Position numbers and translations under genes: made by a program. From NCBI GenBank assembly GCA_011089965.1, contig JAANAU010000002.1, positions 104,682-168,681 on the forward strand: a stretch of DNA of 64,000 nt, given 5' to 3'. Source of the DNA: Magnetococcales bacterium (lineage in GTDB: Bacteria > Pseudomonadota > Magnetococcia > Magnetococcales > Magnetaquicoccaceae). Position 1 is the stretch's first letter. The number at the start of each line of letters is the position of its first letter. The notes below the pieces were generated by a model, which was not told where the DNA came from, searched no databases, and worked only from the letters and a program-made list of their open reading frames with translations. Positions 27,194 through 35,942 of the stretch are shown one piece after another.

Positions 27194-28144
27194 ATGACCA
27201 CCCGTTTTGCCGAGCTGCCTGCGGGCATCACCCGCATCGATGTCGAATATACCCGTCCGGGTTTTGCCGCTGCCTGGCTGATCCGTGAAGGGCAAGAGGC
27301 CGCGTTCGTGGAGACCGGTCCTTTGCCCTCGGTCCCGATTCTCCTGGAGGCGTTATCCCGGCATGGCCTGGGTCTGGAAGCGGTTCGGGCCGTCATCGTG
27401 ACCCACGTCCATCTCGACCATGCGGGCGCTGCCGGCGAACTGATGCGTCATCTGCCCAATGCCACACTTTATCTGCATGCCCAGGGGGTCAAACATCTGG
27501 TCGATCCCACGCGGCTGGTGGATGGGGCCAAGGTGGTCTATGGCGAAGAGAAGTTCCTCGCCACCCTGGGTGGAGCCACACCGGTCGATCCCGCCCGCAT
27601 CCACACCCCAACGGATGGAACCACCCTGGATCTGGCCGGTCGCCGGTTGACCTTCATCGAAACCCCTGGCCACTCCCTCAACCACTTCTGCATCCTGGAT
27701 CACGGCAGCAACGGCCTGTTCACCGGGGATGCCTTCGGACTCTCCTACCGGGAGTTCGACGGTGGCCAAAGACCTCTGATCATCCCGGCCACCACCCCCA
27801 CCCAGTTTGACATCGAACACTCCCGCCTCTCCATTCAACGCCTGGCCGCACTGCGTCCCGACTGGCTCTATCTGACCCACTTCGGTCCGCTCCCGTTTGA
27901 TCCGGCCCTGGCTGCGGATCTGGATGAGCAACTGGTGGCCTATCGGGAGCTGGCCGAACAGTCCGATCCCCCAGCCGGAAGTGCGACCTATATTCCCGCA
28001 TTGCTGGATCTGACCCAGACTCTGGGACAAAAAATCGGCCTGCCCGCCACCACCGAATGGTCCATTCTGGCCATGGATCTCGACCTGAATGCCCAGGGAC
28101 TGGCGATCTGGCGTGAACGAATGTCACGACGGACGGCAGGGTGA
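27194..28144 (+). CDS. Metallo-beta-lactamase-fold hydrolase
   Basis: 316 residues. Zinc ligands are in THVHLDHAGAAG near 74, TPGHSLNHFC near 160, FTGDAFG and the final LTHFG. It is a single-domain MBL hydrolase without a signal peptide, so cytoplasmic; substrate unknown. AAGGAG lies 13 nt upstream, rather distant. The stop overlaps the next start by one base (TGATG), the start of a four-gene co-directional unit. Confidence 0.88.
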   Translation: MTTRFAELPAGITRIDVEYTRPGFAAAWLIREGQEAAFVETGPLPSVPILLEALSRHGLGLEAVRAVIVTHVHLDHAGAAGELMRHLPNATLYLHAQGVKHLVDPTRLVDGAKVVYGEEKFLATLGGATPVDPARIHTPTDGTTLDLAGRRLTFIETPGHSLNHFCILDHGSNGLFTGDAFGLSYREFDGGQRPLIIPATTPTQFDIEHSRLSIQRLAALRPDWLYLTHFGPLPFDPALAADLDEQLVAYRELAEQSDPPAGSATYIPALLDLTQTLGQKIGLPATTEWSILAMDLDLNAQGLAIWRERMSRRTAG

Positions 28145-29535
28145 TGGAGCTGACATCCGGAGCACGGGTGGCCGTGGTCGGTGGCGGACCATCCGGCTCC
28201 CTGAGCGCCTATTTTCTGCTGGATCTGGCGCGCCAGACCGGCATCACCTTGCAACTCGATCTGTTCGAGCCGCGCGATTTCACCCAGACCGGACCACCGG
28301 GCTGCAACATGTGCGGCGGGGTGATCTCCGAATCCTTGATGCAAAAAATGGCCGCCGAAGGGATCGTACTCCCCAAAGAGCTGTTACTTGATGCCATCGA
28401 CTCCTATGTCTTGCACACCGACTCCGGAGCTGCCACCATCCACCCCTTTCACGCCGAGATGCGCATTGCCTCGATTTTTCGCGGGGCCGGCCCTTTGGGT
28501 GCCGAAAGCCAACACCCACTCCCCTGGAGCAGCTTTGATCAACACCTGCTGGAGATGGCCAGGCAATCCGGTGCCAACGTGCTGCGCCGCCGCGTACGCC
28601 ATTTGGATCGCACCCCAGAAGGCCATCCCCGGGTTTTTCTGCACCCGGCCAAAGGGGACTCCTCAGACTCCACCGAACCGTTTGGCACCTATGACCTGTT
28701 GATCGGCTGCGTCGGGTTGAACGGCTCGGGAGTGCGGATGTTCGAAGAGATGCGATTCGGCTATCGCCCCCCCAGAAACGACCGCGCCTGGGTGGGCGAA
28801 CTCTATATGGGGGCAAAAGAGGTCCATCGCCGTCTGGGCCATGCCATGCATATCTTTCTGCTCGACATCCCGGGCATGAAATTTGCTGCCATGACCCCCA
28901 AAGGCCATTACGCAACGTTCATCATTCTGGGCCACGGGGTCAATGAAGAGGTGGTCAAACGGGTCTTTCAATCCCCACGGGTCAGATCCCTCTTTCCGGA
29001 AGGGTGGGAAACCCCGGTGCGCCCCTGCCACTGCCAGCCACGCATCAACCTTGGTCCGCCGGTCAATCCCTTTGCCGACCGTGTGGTTCTGGTGGGTGAT
29101 TGCGCCACCTCGCGACTCTACAAGGATGGCATCGGTGCTGCATACCGCATGGCCAAAGCGTGTGCGTTCACCGCAATCACACGCGGCATCTCGGCCCAGG
29201 CGTTCCGGGAGGGGTATTGGCCGGTCTGCCGGCAGATGGATCGGGACAATGCCCTGGGCCATCTGCTCTTTTCCATGGATGGAATCATGCGTTATTTCTC
29301 CCCGCTGCGTCGCGCCATGATCACCGTGATCCGGGAGGAGCAGTCCAGACCCCAGGATCCGCGCCGTCTCAGTTCGGCCATGTGGGACACCTTCACCGGC
29401 AGCGCCCCCTATCGCCAGATCTTCCAGCAGGCCTTTCATCCGGTCATCCTCTGGCGTCTGTTCGTTGCCATGCTGCGCGCGCTCGTGCCGGGACAACAAA
29501 CCGATGCCATTGTTTCCACCACGATTCGGGAGTAA
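28144..29535 (+). CDS. FAD-dependent oxidoreductase, geranylgeranyl-reductase-like
   Basis: 463 residues. The N-terminal dinucleotide fold VAVVGGGPSGSLSAYF is followed by a Cys-rich loop GCNMCGGVIS, WSSFDQHLLEMAR, and the FAD-pyrophosphate motif VVLVGDCATSRLYKDGIGAAYRMAK. This combination is typical of the geranylgeranyl-reductase/PHBH-like flavoprotein group, which reduces isoprenoid double bonds in archaea and plants; other members act on quinones or lipids. Substrate here unknown. It overlaps the MBL gene by one base and is followed by the cyclic-nucleotide-binding gene after 9 nt. Confidence 0.85.
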   Translation: MELTSGARVAVVGGGPSGSLSAYFLLDLARQTGITLQLDLFEPRDFTQTGPPGCNMCGGVISESLMQKMAAEGIVLPKELLLDAIDSYVLHTDSGAATIHPFHAEMRIASIFRGAGPLGAESQHPLPWSSFDQHLLEMARQSGANVLRRRVRHLDRTPEGHPRVFLHPAKGDSSDSTEPFGTYDLLIGCVGLNGSGVRMFEEMRFGYRPPRNDRAWVGELYMGAKEVHRRLGHAMHIFLLDIPGMKFAAMTPKGHYATFIILGHGVNEEVVKRVFQSPRVRSLFPEGWETPVRPCHCQPRINLGPPVNPFADRVVLVGDCATSRLYKDGIGAAYRMAKACAFTAITRGISAQAFREGYWPVCRQMDRDNALGHLLFSMDGIMRYFSPLRRAMITVIREEQSRPQDPRRLSSAMWDTFTGSAPYRQIFQQAFHPVILWRLFVAMLRALVPGQQTDAIVSTTIRE

Positions 29536-29544
29536 CGTGCCACC

Positions 29545-29949
29545 ATGCTGTTCGACTCGGAAAAACCCACCATCGGCATCGAGTATGCAGATGGCGAGAC
29601 GATCTTACGGGAAGGAGAGATCGGAGACCACCTCTATGTAATCCTGGAAGGACGTGTTGAGGTCGTGGTCGATGACGGAGGAGAGCGACCCTTCCAATTG
29701 GCCATTCTGGAAAAAGATGGTTTTTTCGGAGAGATGTCGCTTTTTTCGGATCTGCCGCGCGTGGCCTCGGTGCGCGCCTTGGGACCGGTACGGCTCATGA
29801 CCCTGGACAAACGGGGACTGTTGCGCTGGCTGGCGGACGATCCCTCCTTAAGTCTGCGCATCATGCTCAAGATGGTGGAACGGGTGCGACTGCTGGTCTC
29901 TGAAGTGGTCCATCTGCGCAAACTCCTGCGAGACAACCGACTGCTCTGA
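29545..29949 (+). CDS. Cyclic-nucleotide-binding domain protein
   Basis: 134 residues, one CNB domain and a C-terminal helix. The motifs are DGETILREGEIGDHLYVILEGRVEV and the phosphate cassette FFGEMSLFSDLPRVASV. No DNA-binding domain, so not a CRP-like regulator on its own. It lies between the flavoprotein and the membrane protein and may convey a nucleotide signal to them. Confidence 0.88.
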   Translation: MLFDSEKPTIGIEYADGETILREGEIGDHLYVILEGRVEVVVDDGGERPFQLAILEKDGFFGEMSLFSDLPRVASVRALGPVRLMTLDKRGLLRWLADDPSLSLRIMLKMVERVRLLVSEVVHLRKLLRDNRLL

Positions 29950-29955
29950 TTTCCT

Positions 29956-30534
29956 ATGGTACGCCATTTCATCTTTTTCGTCCTGTTTCGCCCGGAAGGA
30001 CTCTTCACCCGGTTGCGCGCCTATGATCTGCTGCCCTGGGCCATCTTCCTGCAAGTGGTGCGCTGGCAATCCACGGCCCTGACCACCATGGTCACGCTGT
30101 ACCATGAAAAAAGCCCCATGCTTCTCCCCGTACCGTTCGGCATCGATCCCGATTCCTACCGTTTTTTTGAAATCTTTGCCTATGGCCCCTACGGCCTGCT
30201 CATGATCACCATCATGGCCTATGTGATCTGGGTCCATGGTGCCCCGCATGCAACCATCACACCGTTGACCATGCGCAAAGCATGGACATTGCTAGGTTTC
30301 TGCTTTTTCGGTCCCTGGCTGCCCAGCTTGTGTGTGGACAGTTTCCTGATCATGCTCGGCTTTGGCGGACCCGAAGTGATCATCCCCTGGCACGTGACCA
30401 TCGTGGCCGCAGAAAGCTTCTTCACGGCAGCCGGACTGCGCACCATCCACGGCCTGCCCACCCAACGCGCCCTGGCTTTGGGAGGCGTGACCGGAGCACT
30501 GTTCCTGGTCCTGGCCGGATCGGTGATCCGTTGA
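29956..30534 (+). CDS. Hypothetical multi-pass membrane protein
   Basis: 192 residues with about five hydrophobic helices (RWQSTALTTMVTLY, GLLMITIMAYVIWVHG, LLGFCFFGPWLP, DSFLIMLGFGG and a C-terminal ALALGGVTGALFLVLAGSVI). It starts FFVLFRPEGLFTRL, vaguely Yip1-like. It begins 6 nt after the CNB gene and is the last member of the unit. No known function. Confidence 0.75.
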   Translation: MVRHFIFFVLFRPEGLFTRLRAYDLLPWAIFLQVVRWQSTALTTMVTLYHEKSPMLLPVPFGIDPDSYRFFEIFAYGPYGLLMITIMAYVIWVHGAPHATITPLTMRKAWTLLGFCFFGPWLPSLCVDSFLIMLGFGGPEVIIPWHVTIVAAESFFTAAGLRTIHGLPTQRALALGGVTGALFLVLAGSVIR

Positions 30535-30660
30535 AGAGAACCGGTTCAAAAAAGGATTGACCCGGGCTTTCAGGTTTGCGAAACTCTTCGAGAAGGTTGG
30601 ATTTTTCTTGCAAATCGAGCAGACACGGGCGCGGAGATTCCAGGGGGGGGCCGGTCAATC

Positions 30661-33600
30661 ATGCGATTCTTGGAGTCTCTCTCTTTTCAGGTGAAACTGC
30701 TGTTGATCCTGTTGATCCCTCTGGGCGGCATCCTGGGGGTGGGCCTGGTCGGCATTCAGGAAAAACGCACCTTGATCGAACAGATGGAACAGATGAACCG
30801 CCTGTCCGGTCTGGTGGTCGAGATCAGCAATCTGGTCCATGAGCTGCAAAAAGAACGCGGATTGACCGCCGGTTTCCTGGGTAGCCGCGGACAAAACTTC
30901 AAGAATGAACTCATCCGACAAAGACCGCACACCGATCAGGCTTTTCAGCAGGTCACCCGCCGGATCCCGGCCATCGATTACGCCGACCCGGACCTGCATG
31001 GCGACCCCAGCGACCTCTTGAACACCCCCATCTCCCAGTTTCAACAACTTCAACCGCTGCGGCAACGGGTGGATCTGTTCACAACCCCCGGCGAAGAGGC
31101 GTTTCAATTCTTCACCCAGTTGAATCAAGAACTGCTCACCGCCATCAACCGGCTCTCCGGTCTGTCCGCAACGGTCGAAATCGCCACGCTCACCGCCAAC
31201 TACAACACCTTTCTGCAAGGCAAGGAGCGGGCCGGACAAGAGCGGGCCGTCATCATCGACACCTTGACTGCCGGTCGCTTCGGTCCGGGCATGTACCGCC
31301 GCTTCAGCGCCCTGGTCTCGGAACAGGAGACCCTGTTCGCCATCTTCCAAACCCTGGCCGCACCTGAAGAACGCGCCCTGTTCGAGAGCATCAACCACCA
31401 TCCGTCCACCCGCAGGATGACGCACATGCGGGAACAGATCTTCCAAAGCGGTCATGCCAGCGCATTGTACATCCTGCTGGGACAGTTGTACCAGCATATG
31501 GCCTTGCGCGGTGCCTATCATTCGGTCAAAAACCTGTTGATTCGCGGATCCCTGTACGGTCAGGATGACGCAACGTTCGATCCCGAGTATCAACAACTCC
31601 ACTACAAAACGCAATTTTTCAATAATTACCACGCGATCCGCCAGATCATCGAACAGATCCGCGCCCTGACCCCGACAGAACTCACCACGAGCCAACGCCA
31701 GGACGTGGAGATCATCTGGGACAACATCGCAGCCTATCACCGCAGCGTGGATGTGATCATTCACCTGCAACGACAAGGCAAACACCTGCACGAGATCGAT
31801 ATGGATGCAGATTCCGGGGTCAAAATCGATGACCGTCCGGCAGACCTGGCCATTCGCCGACTCATGGAATCCACCAGAGTGGGCCGGTTCCAACTCGAAC
31901 CCAATGACTGGTTTCAAACCGTTTCCAGCCGGATCGATCAATTGAAAGAGCTGGAAAACCGCCTGGCCATCCGGCTGAAACAACGCGGCATGCAGATGGA
32001 ACAGGAGGCCAAAGGTGCCCTCCTGGGTTACCGGTTGTTCACCCTGACGATCATCCTCTTTTCATTGATCTTTGGCACCACTCTGCTCCGACAGTTGCGC
32101 AACAAGACCGACCGCATTCTGGATCTGAATCGTCAGATCTCCTCCGGCGATCTGACCGCACGCATTGCCATCCCGAACAACGGCTCTCTGGATGAACTCG
32201 ACCAGATCGCCAACTCCATGAACCAGATGGTGACCGGCCTGGACCAGACCACACGTCTCAACCAACAGACCATGCGCGCCCTGGCCGATTCAGAACAACG
32301 GGTGCGCTCCATGCTGGATACGGCCCCGGATGCCATTCTCTCCCTCAATGCCACCGGACGGATCGAATCGGTCAATCCTGCCGGCGAACAACTCTTCGGA
32401 TACTACCCCGGCACGCTGGCAGGCTGCTCCATCGAAGAGCTGGTCCCGGATCTGCTGGACGAACTGCACCACTGTGAACAACAGTGGCAGACCCCCTCTG
32501 TATCCACAGGATATGCCAACCACCTGACCCTGGAAAAAGATGGCATCTGCCGGGATGAGGGGGCCTTTCCCCTGGAGATCTCTCTGAGCGGCTATGAGAC
32601 CGGCAACACCCAGCGCCACTACACCCTGATTCTCAAAGACATCACGGAACGACGCCAGGTCAAGGCCGCCCTGGATCGTGCCTACAGCGAACTGGAAGAG
32701 CGGGTGCGCGAACGCACCAAAGAACTGGAACGCACCAACCAACAACTCTTTGCCGAAATCGATGAGCGCGTCCGCGCAGAACAAGGATTGATGCTGGCAG
32801 CCAAGGTGTTCGAGACCGCCACCGAAGGGATTCTGATCACGGACGCAGCCGGTCGCATCATCAAATGCAACCAGGCATTCTCGACCATTTCCGGCTATAC
32901 CCAGGAAGAGGTGTATGGACGCAATCCGAGCATGTTGAGTTCCGGACGGCATGACGAAGCCTTCTACACCCAGATGTGGACCGGCATTCACGAACACGGT
33001 GCCTGGTCCGGAGAGATCTGGAATCGCCGCAAAGGGGGGGAAATCTATCCGCAACGACTCTCCATCACCTCGGTCTGGAACAACGCCAATGCCTTGACCC
33101 ATTATGTCGGCATCTTTTCCGACATTACCGAAATCAAGGAGACGGAGAAGCGGCTGGAACAGATGGCCTATTTCGATGCCCTGACTCAACTGCCCAACCG
33201 GGTACTGTTCCGGGATCGATTGCAGCATGAACTGGACAAAAAGAGCCGCAACGACCTGAAACTGGCGGTCATGTTCATTGATCTGGACCGGTTCAAACAT
33301 GTCAACGACTCTTTGGGTCACTCTGCCGGGGATCAACTGCTGGTGGAGGTGGCCGAGCGGATCCGGGTCTGTTTACGCAAATATGATACGGTGGCGCGCC
33401 TGGGCGGTGATGAATTCGCAGCGATCATCACCGGCTTGAAAGATGGCCGGGATGCGGCACCGGTGGCACGCAAGATCATCGATCATTTGAAAACCGTCTT
33501 CCATCTGGGAGGACATGAGGTGTTCATCGGTGCCAGTATCGGCATCAGCATCTTTCCGGTGGATGGGGAAGAGATCGAAACCCTGACCAAACATGCCGAT

Positions 33601-34461
33601 ATCGCCATGTACAAGGCCAAAGAGAGCGGACGGGGGGTCTTCAAATTCTACGAAGAGGCGATCAATGCCGGAGTCCAAAACCATCTGCAATTGGAAAGCG
33701 CCATACGCGCAGCCTTGCGCAATGGAGAGTTCACGGCCCATTACCAGCCCAAGGTCTCTTTGGAAAACGGTCGCATCATCGGTATGGAATCCCTGGTCCG
33801 CTGGATACCGCCCAATGGACCGATGATCTCCCCTGCCCGCTTCATCCCGGTGGCGGAAGAGACCGGTTTGATCCTGCCTCTGGGTGCTTTGATGTTGCGG
33901 GAGTCGTGTCGTCAGGCCGCCTTGTGGCGCACCCGGGGGCACGAGATCCGCATGGCGGTCAATCTCTCGGCCATGCAGTTCCAGAAAAGCGATCTGGTGG
34001 ATGAGGTGCGCGCCGTGCTGGAGGTGACCGGTCTGCCGGCAGAGGCTTTGGAGCTGGAGATCACCGAAAGCATGGTGATGGGCAACGTGGAAAAGTCGAT
34101 TGAACGGATGGTCAGCCTCAAGGAGTTGGGGCTGACGTTGGCCGTGGACGACTTTGGCACCGGCTACTCCTCCTTGAATTATTTGAAGCGGTTTCCCATC
34201 GACACCCTCAAAATCGATCAAAGCTTTGTTCGCGACCTGGACCAGACCCGGGAAGGATTGGCCATCGTGTTGGCGATCATCTCCATGGGCAAGGCCTTGA
34301 ATCTGGAGATCGTGGCCGAAGGGGTGGAAACCCAGCAACAAATGTTATTGCTCAAAGAAAAAGGATGCCATGAGCTGCAAGGGTACTATTTCAGCAGGCC
34401 GCTGGCTGCGACAGGCATCGATGAACTGTTTGCCCAGGGACGGGTATTGGAAGAATTTTGA
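30661..34461 (+). CDS. NIT-sensor, HAMP, PAS-PAS, GGDEF-EAL c-di-GMP enzyme
   Basis: 1266 residues. Helix 1 lies at 12-30 and a periplasmic NIT nitrate/nitrite-sensing domain follows (LVHELQKERGLTAGFLGS). Helix 2 lies at about 460-480, then HAMP, PAS near 545 and PAS near 720. The GGDEF domain has RLGGDEF near 912 and an I-site RKYD five residues before it. The EAL domain has ESLVRW near 1042 (Ser for Ala), NLSAMQF, ELEITES, DDFGTGYSSL and LKIDQSF. Both catalytic halves look intact, so cyclase or phosphodiesterase activity is possible. The ribosome site is weak. Confidence 0.9.
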   Translation: MRFLESLSFQVKLLLILLIPLGGILGVGLVGIQEKRTLIEQMEQMNRLSGLVVEISNLVHELQKERGLTAGFLGSRGQNFKNELIRQRPHTDQAFQQVTRRIPAIDYADPDLHGDPSDLLNTPISQFQQLQPLRQRVDLFTTPGEEAFQFFTQLNQELLTAINRLSGLSATVEIATLTANYNTFLQGKERAGQERAVIIDTLTAGRFGPGMYRRFSALVSEQETLFAIFQTLAAPEERALFESINHHPSTRRMTHMREQIFQSGHASALYILLGQLYQHMALRGAYHSVKNLLIRGSLYGQDDATFDPEYQQLHYKTQFFNNYHAIRQIIEQIRALTPTELTTSQRQDVEIIWDNIAAYHRSVDVIIHLQRQGKHLHEIDMDADSGVKIDDRPADLAIRRLMESTRVGRFQLEPNDWFQTVSSRIDQLKELENRLAIRLKQRGMQMEQEAKGALLGYRLFTLTIILFSLIFGTTLLRQLRNKTDRILDLNRQISSGDLTARIAIPNNGSLDELDQIANSMNQMVTGLDQTTRLNQQTMRALADSEQRVRSMLDTAPDAILSLNATGRIESVNPAGEQLFGYYPGTLAGCSIEELVPDLLDELHHCEQQWQTPSVSTGYANHLTLEKDGICRDEGAFPLEISLSGYETGNTQRHYTLILKDITERRQVKAALDRAYSELEERVRERTKELERTNQQLFAEIDERVRAEQGLMLAAKVFETATEGILITDAAGRIIKCNQAFSTISGYTQEEVYGRNPSMLSSGRHDEAFYTQMWTGIHEHGAWSGEIWNRRKGGEIYPQRLSITSVWNNANALTHYVGIFSDITEIKETEKRLEQMAYFDALTQLPNRVLFRDRLQHELDKKSRNDLKLAVMFIDLDRFKHVNDSLGHSAGDQLLVEVAERIRVCLRKYDTVARLGGDEFAAIITGLKDGRDAAPVARKIIDHLKTVFHLGGHEVFIGASIGISIFPVDGEEIETLTKHADIAMYKAKESGRGVFKFYEEAINAGVQNHLQLESAIRAALRNGEFTAHYQPKVSLENGRIIGMESLVRWIPPNGPMISPARFIPVAEETGLILPLGALMLRESCRQAALWRTRGHEIRMAVNLSAMQFQKSDLVDEVRAVLEVTGLPAEALELEITESMVMGNVEKSIERMVSLKELGLTLAVDDFGTGYSSLNYLKRFPIDTLKIDQSFVRDLDQTREGLAIVLAIISMGKALNLEIVAEGVETQQQMLLLKEKGCHELQGYYFSRPLAATGIDELFAQGRVLEEF

Positions 34462-34586
34462 AGTCATTCGATACAACAATTCTGCCTCTTGCTGTTTTTA
34501 CTTAATAAACGTTTTGAAACATGCAAGAGTTACCTCCGGGTTCAGACCTTCCTATTGACGACCATCCCGCTACAGAGACCGACATC

Positions 34587-35909
34587 ATGGAACAGATTGA
34601 ATTTCGCAAACAACCCCGCATCCTGGTTGCCGATGATTCCCGCTCTGCCCGCGAATTGATCCGTAATTTTTTGGAACAGCGCGGCTACGCCGTAACCCTG
34701 GTCGCCGATGGCAAGGAGGCAGTACGCAAATTCCGCGAAACCCCGCATGATCTGGTGTTGATGGATGCCAACATGCCGGTGGTGGATGGATATCGGGCCT
34801 GCACCGAAATCCGTCGCTCCCACCAGGGTGATGAGACCGGCATCATCATGATCACAGGCCAGGAGGATGACGAATCCGTGGAAAAGGCCTTTTCCGCCGG
34901 AGCGGAAGAGTACATCACCAAACCGATCCACTGGGTGGTACTGGAAAAAAGGATCCGCCTCTCTTTGGAAAACCGCCTGGCACGAGAGGAGATCCAGGAG
35001 GCACGCGCGCGCATGGAGGCCATTGTCAGCAGTGCCCCGGATGCGATCATCGTCATCAACGACCAGGGTCTGATCGAGTCGACCAACCTGGTCGCAGCAC
35101 GCATGTTCGGTTACCCCCTGGCAGAGATGGTTGGACAGAACGTCTCCATGCTGATGCCCTCTCCCTATCGGGAACAACACGACCAGTATCTGGCCAACTA
35201 TCGCACCAGTCGCAAGCCCAACGTTCTGGGTTTGACCCGGGAGTTGGTGGCCATCCGCCGCAGTGGAGCCATCTTTCCCATGGAGTTGACCATCAGCGAG
35301 GTGCGTCTGAAAAATCGTTATCTGTTCACAGCCATTTTGCGCGACATCACGGAACGCAAACAGGCGGAAGAGAAGATCTTCTATCAGGCCAACTACGACG
35401 CCTTGACCGGCCTGGCCAACCGGGCGCTCTTCATGTCCACTCTGGAAGAGACCCTCAAAAACGCCAAACAGGCCTCTTATGGTGTAGCCCTGCTGTTCAT
35501 TGATCTGGACCGGTTCAAATGGGTGAACGATACCCTGGGCCACGCTGCCGGAGATGCCTTGCTGAAAATGGCTGCCGAACGGATCCGGGAACCGATGCAA
35601 CCTGCGGATACCGTGGCCCGTCTGGGCGGAGACGAGTTTACCGCCATTCTCAAGAACTGCTCCCCGGAACGCGCCCTGGAGACAGCCCGCACCATTTTGC
35701 ACCGAATGAACGACAGTTTTACCCTGGAGGGGGAAGAAACCTTCATTTCCGGATCGTTAGGTGTTGCATTTTATCCGCAGGACTCGCAAAATCTAAACGA
35801 TTTGCTGAAACATGCCGATGAGGCCATGTACCGCTCCAAAAGGGCGGGACGAAATGCGTGTCATTTTTACTCTGGAGAGTCGTTTGCGCTGCCCCGCAAG
35901 TATGCCTAG
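34587..35909 (+). CDS. Response regulator-PAS(FixL-like)-GGDEF diguanylate cyclase
   Basis: About 440 residues: a receiver domain (VADDSRSARELI, phospho-acceptor LVLMDANMP, K in YITKP), a PAS domain of the FixL kind near 145-260, and GGDEF near 280-440 with RLGGDEF. In the PAS, a His in QHDQY is followed 20 residues later by Arg in LTREL, the same spacing as the proximal His and distal Arg of FixL heme PAS. The I-site is degenerate (QPAD). An in-frame ATG at 34521 is an alternative start. It follows the NIT-GGDEF-EAL gene on the same strand. Confidence 0.88.
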   Translation: MEQIEFRKQPRILVADDSRSARELIRNFLEQRGYAVTLVADGKEAVRKFRETPHDLVLMDANMPVVDGYRACTEIRRSHQGDETGIIMITGQEDDESVEKAFSAGAEEYITKPIHWVVLEKRIRLSLENRLAREEIQEARARMEAIVSSAPDAIIVINDQGLIESTNLVAARMFGYPLAEMVGQNVSMLMPSPYREQHDQYLANYRTSRKPNVLGLTRELVAIRRSGAIFPMELTISEVRLKNRYLFTAILRDITERKQAEEKIFYQANYDALTGLANRALFMSTLEETLKNAKQASYGVALLFIDLDRFKWVNDTLGHAAGDALLKMAAERIREPMQPADTVARLGGDEFTAILKNCSPERALETARTILHRMNDSFTLEGEETFISGSLGVAFYPQDSQNLNDLLKHADEAMYRSKRAGRNACHFYSGESFALPRKYA

Positions 35910-35942
35910 ACCGGGTGCGGCCAGAAACACAGGAGGATGGGC

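Noticed and set aside
32290-33336. 348-codon minus-strand frame
   Set aside because: Antisense to the PAS/GGDEF part of the c-di-GMP enzyme, with no independent support.
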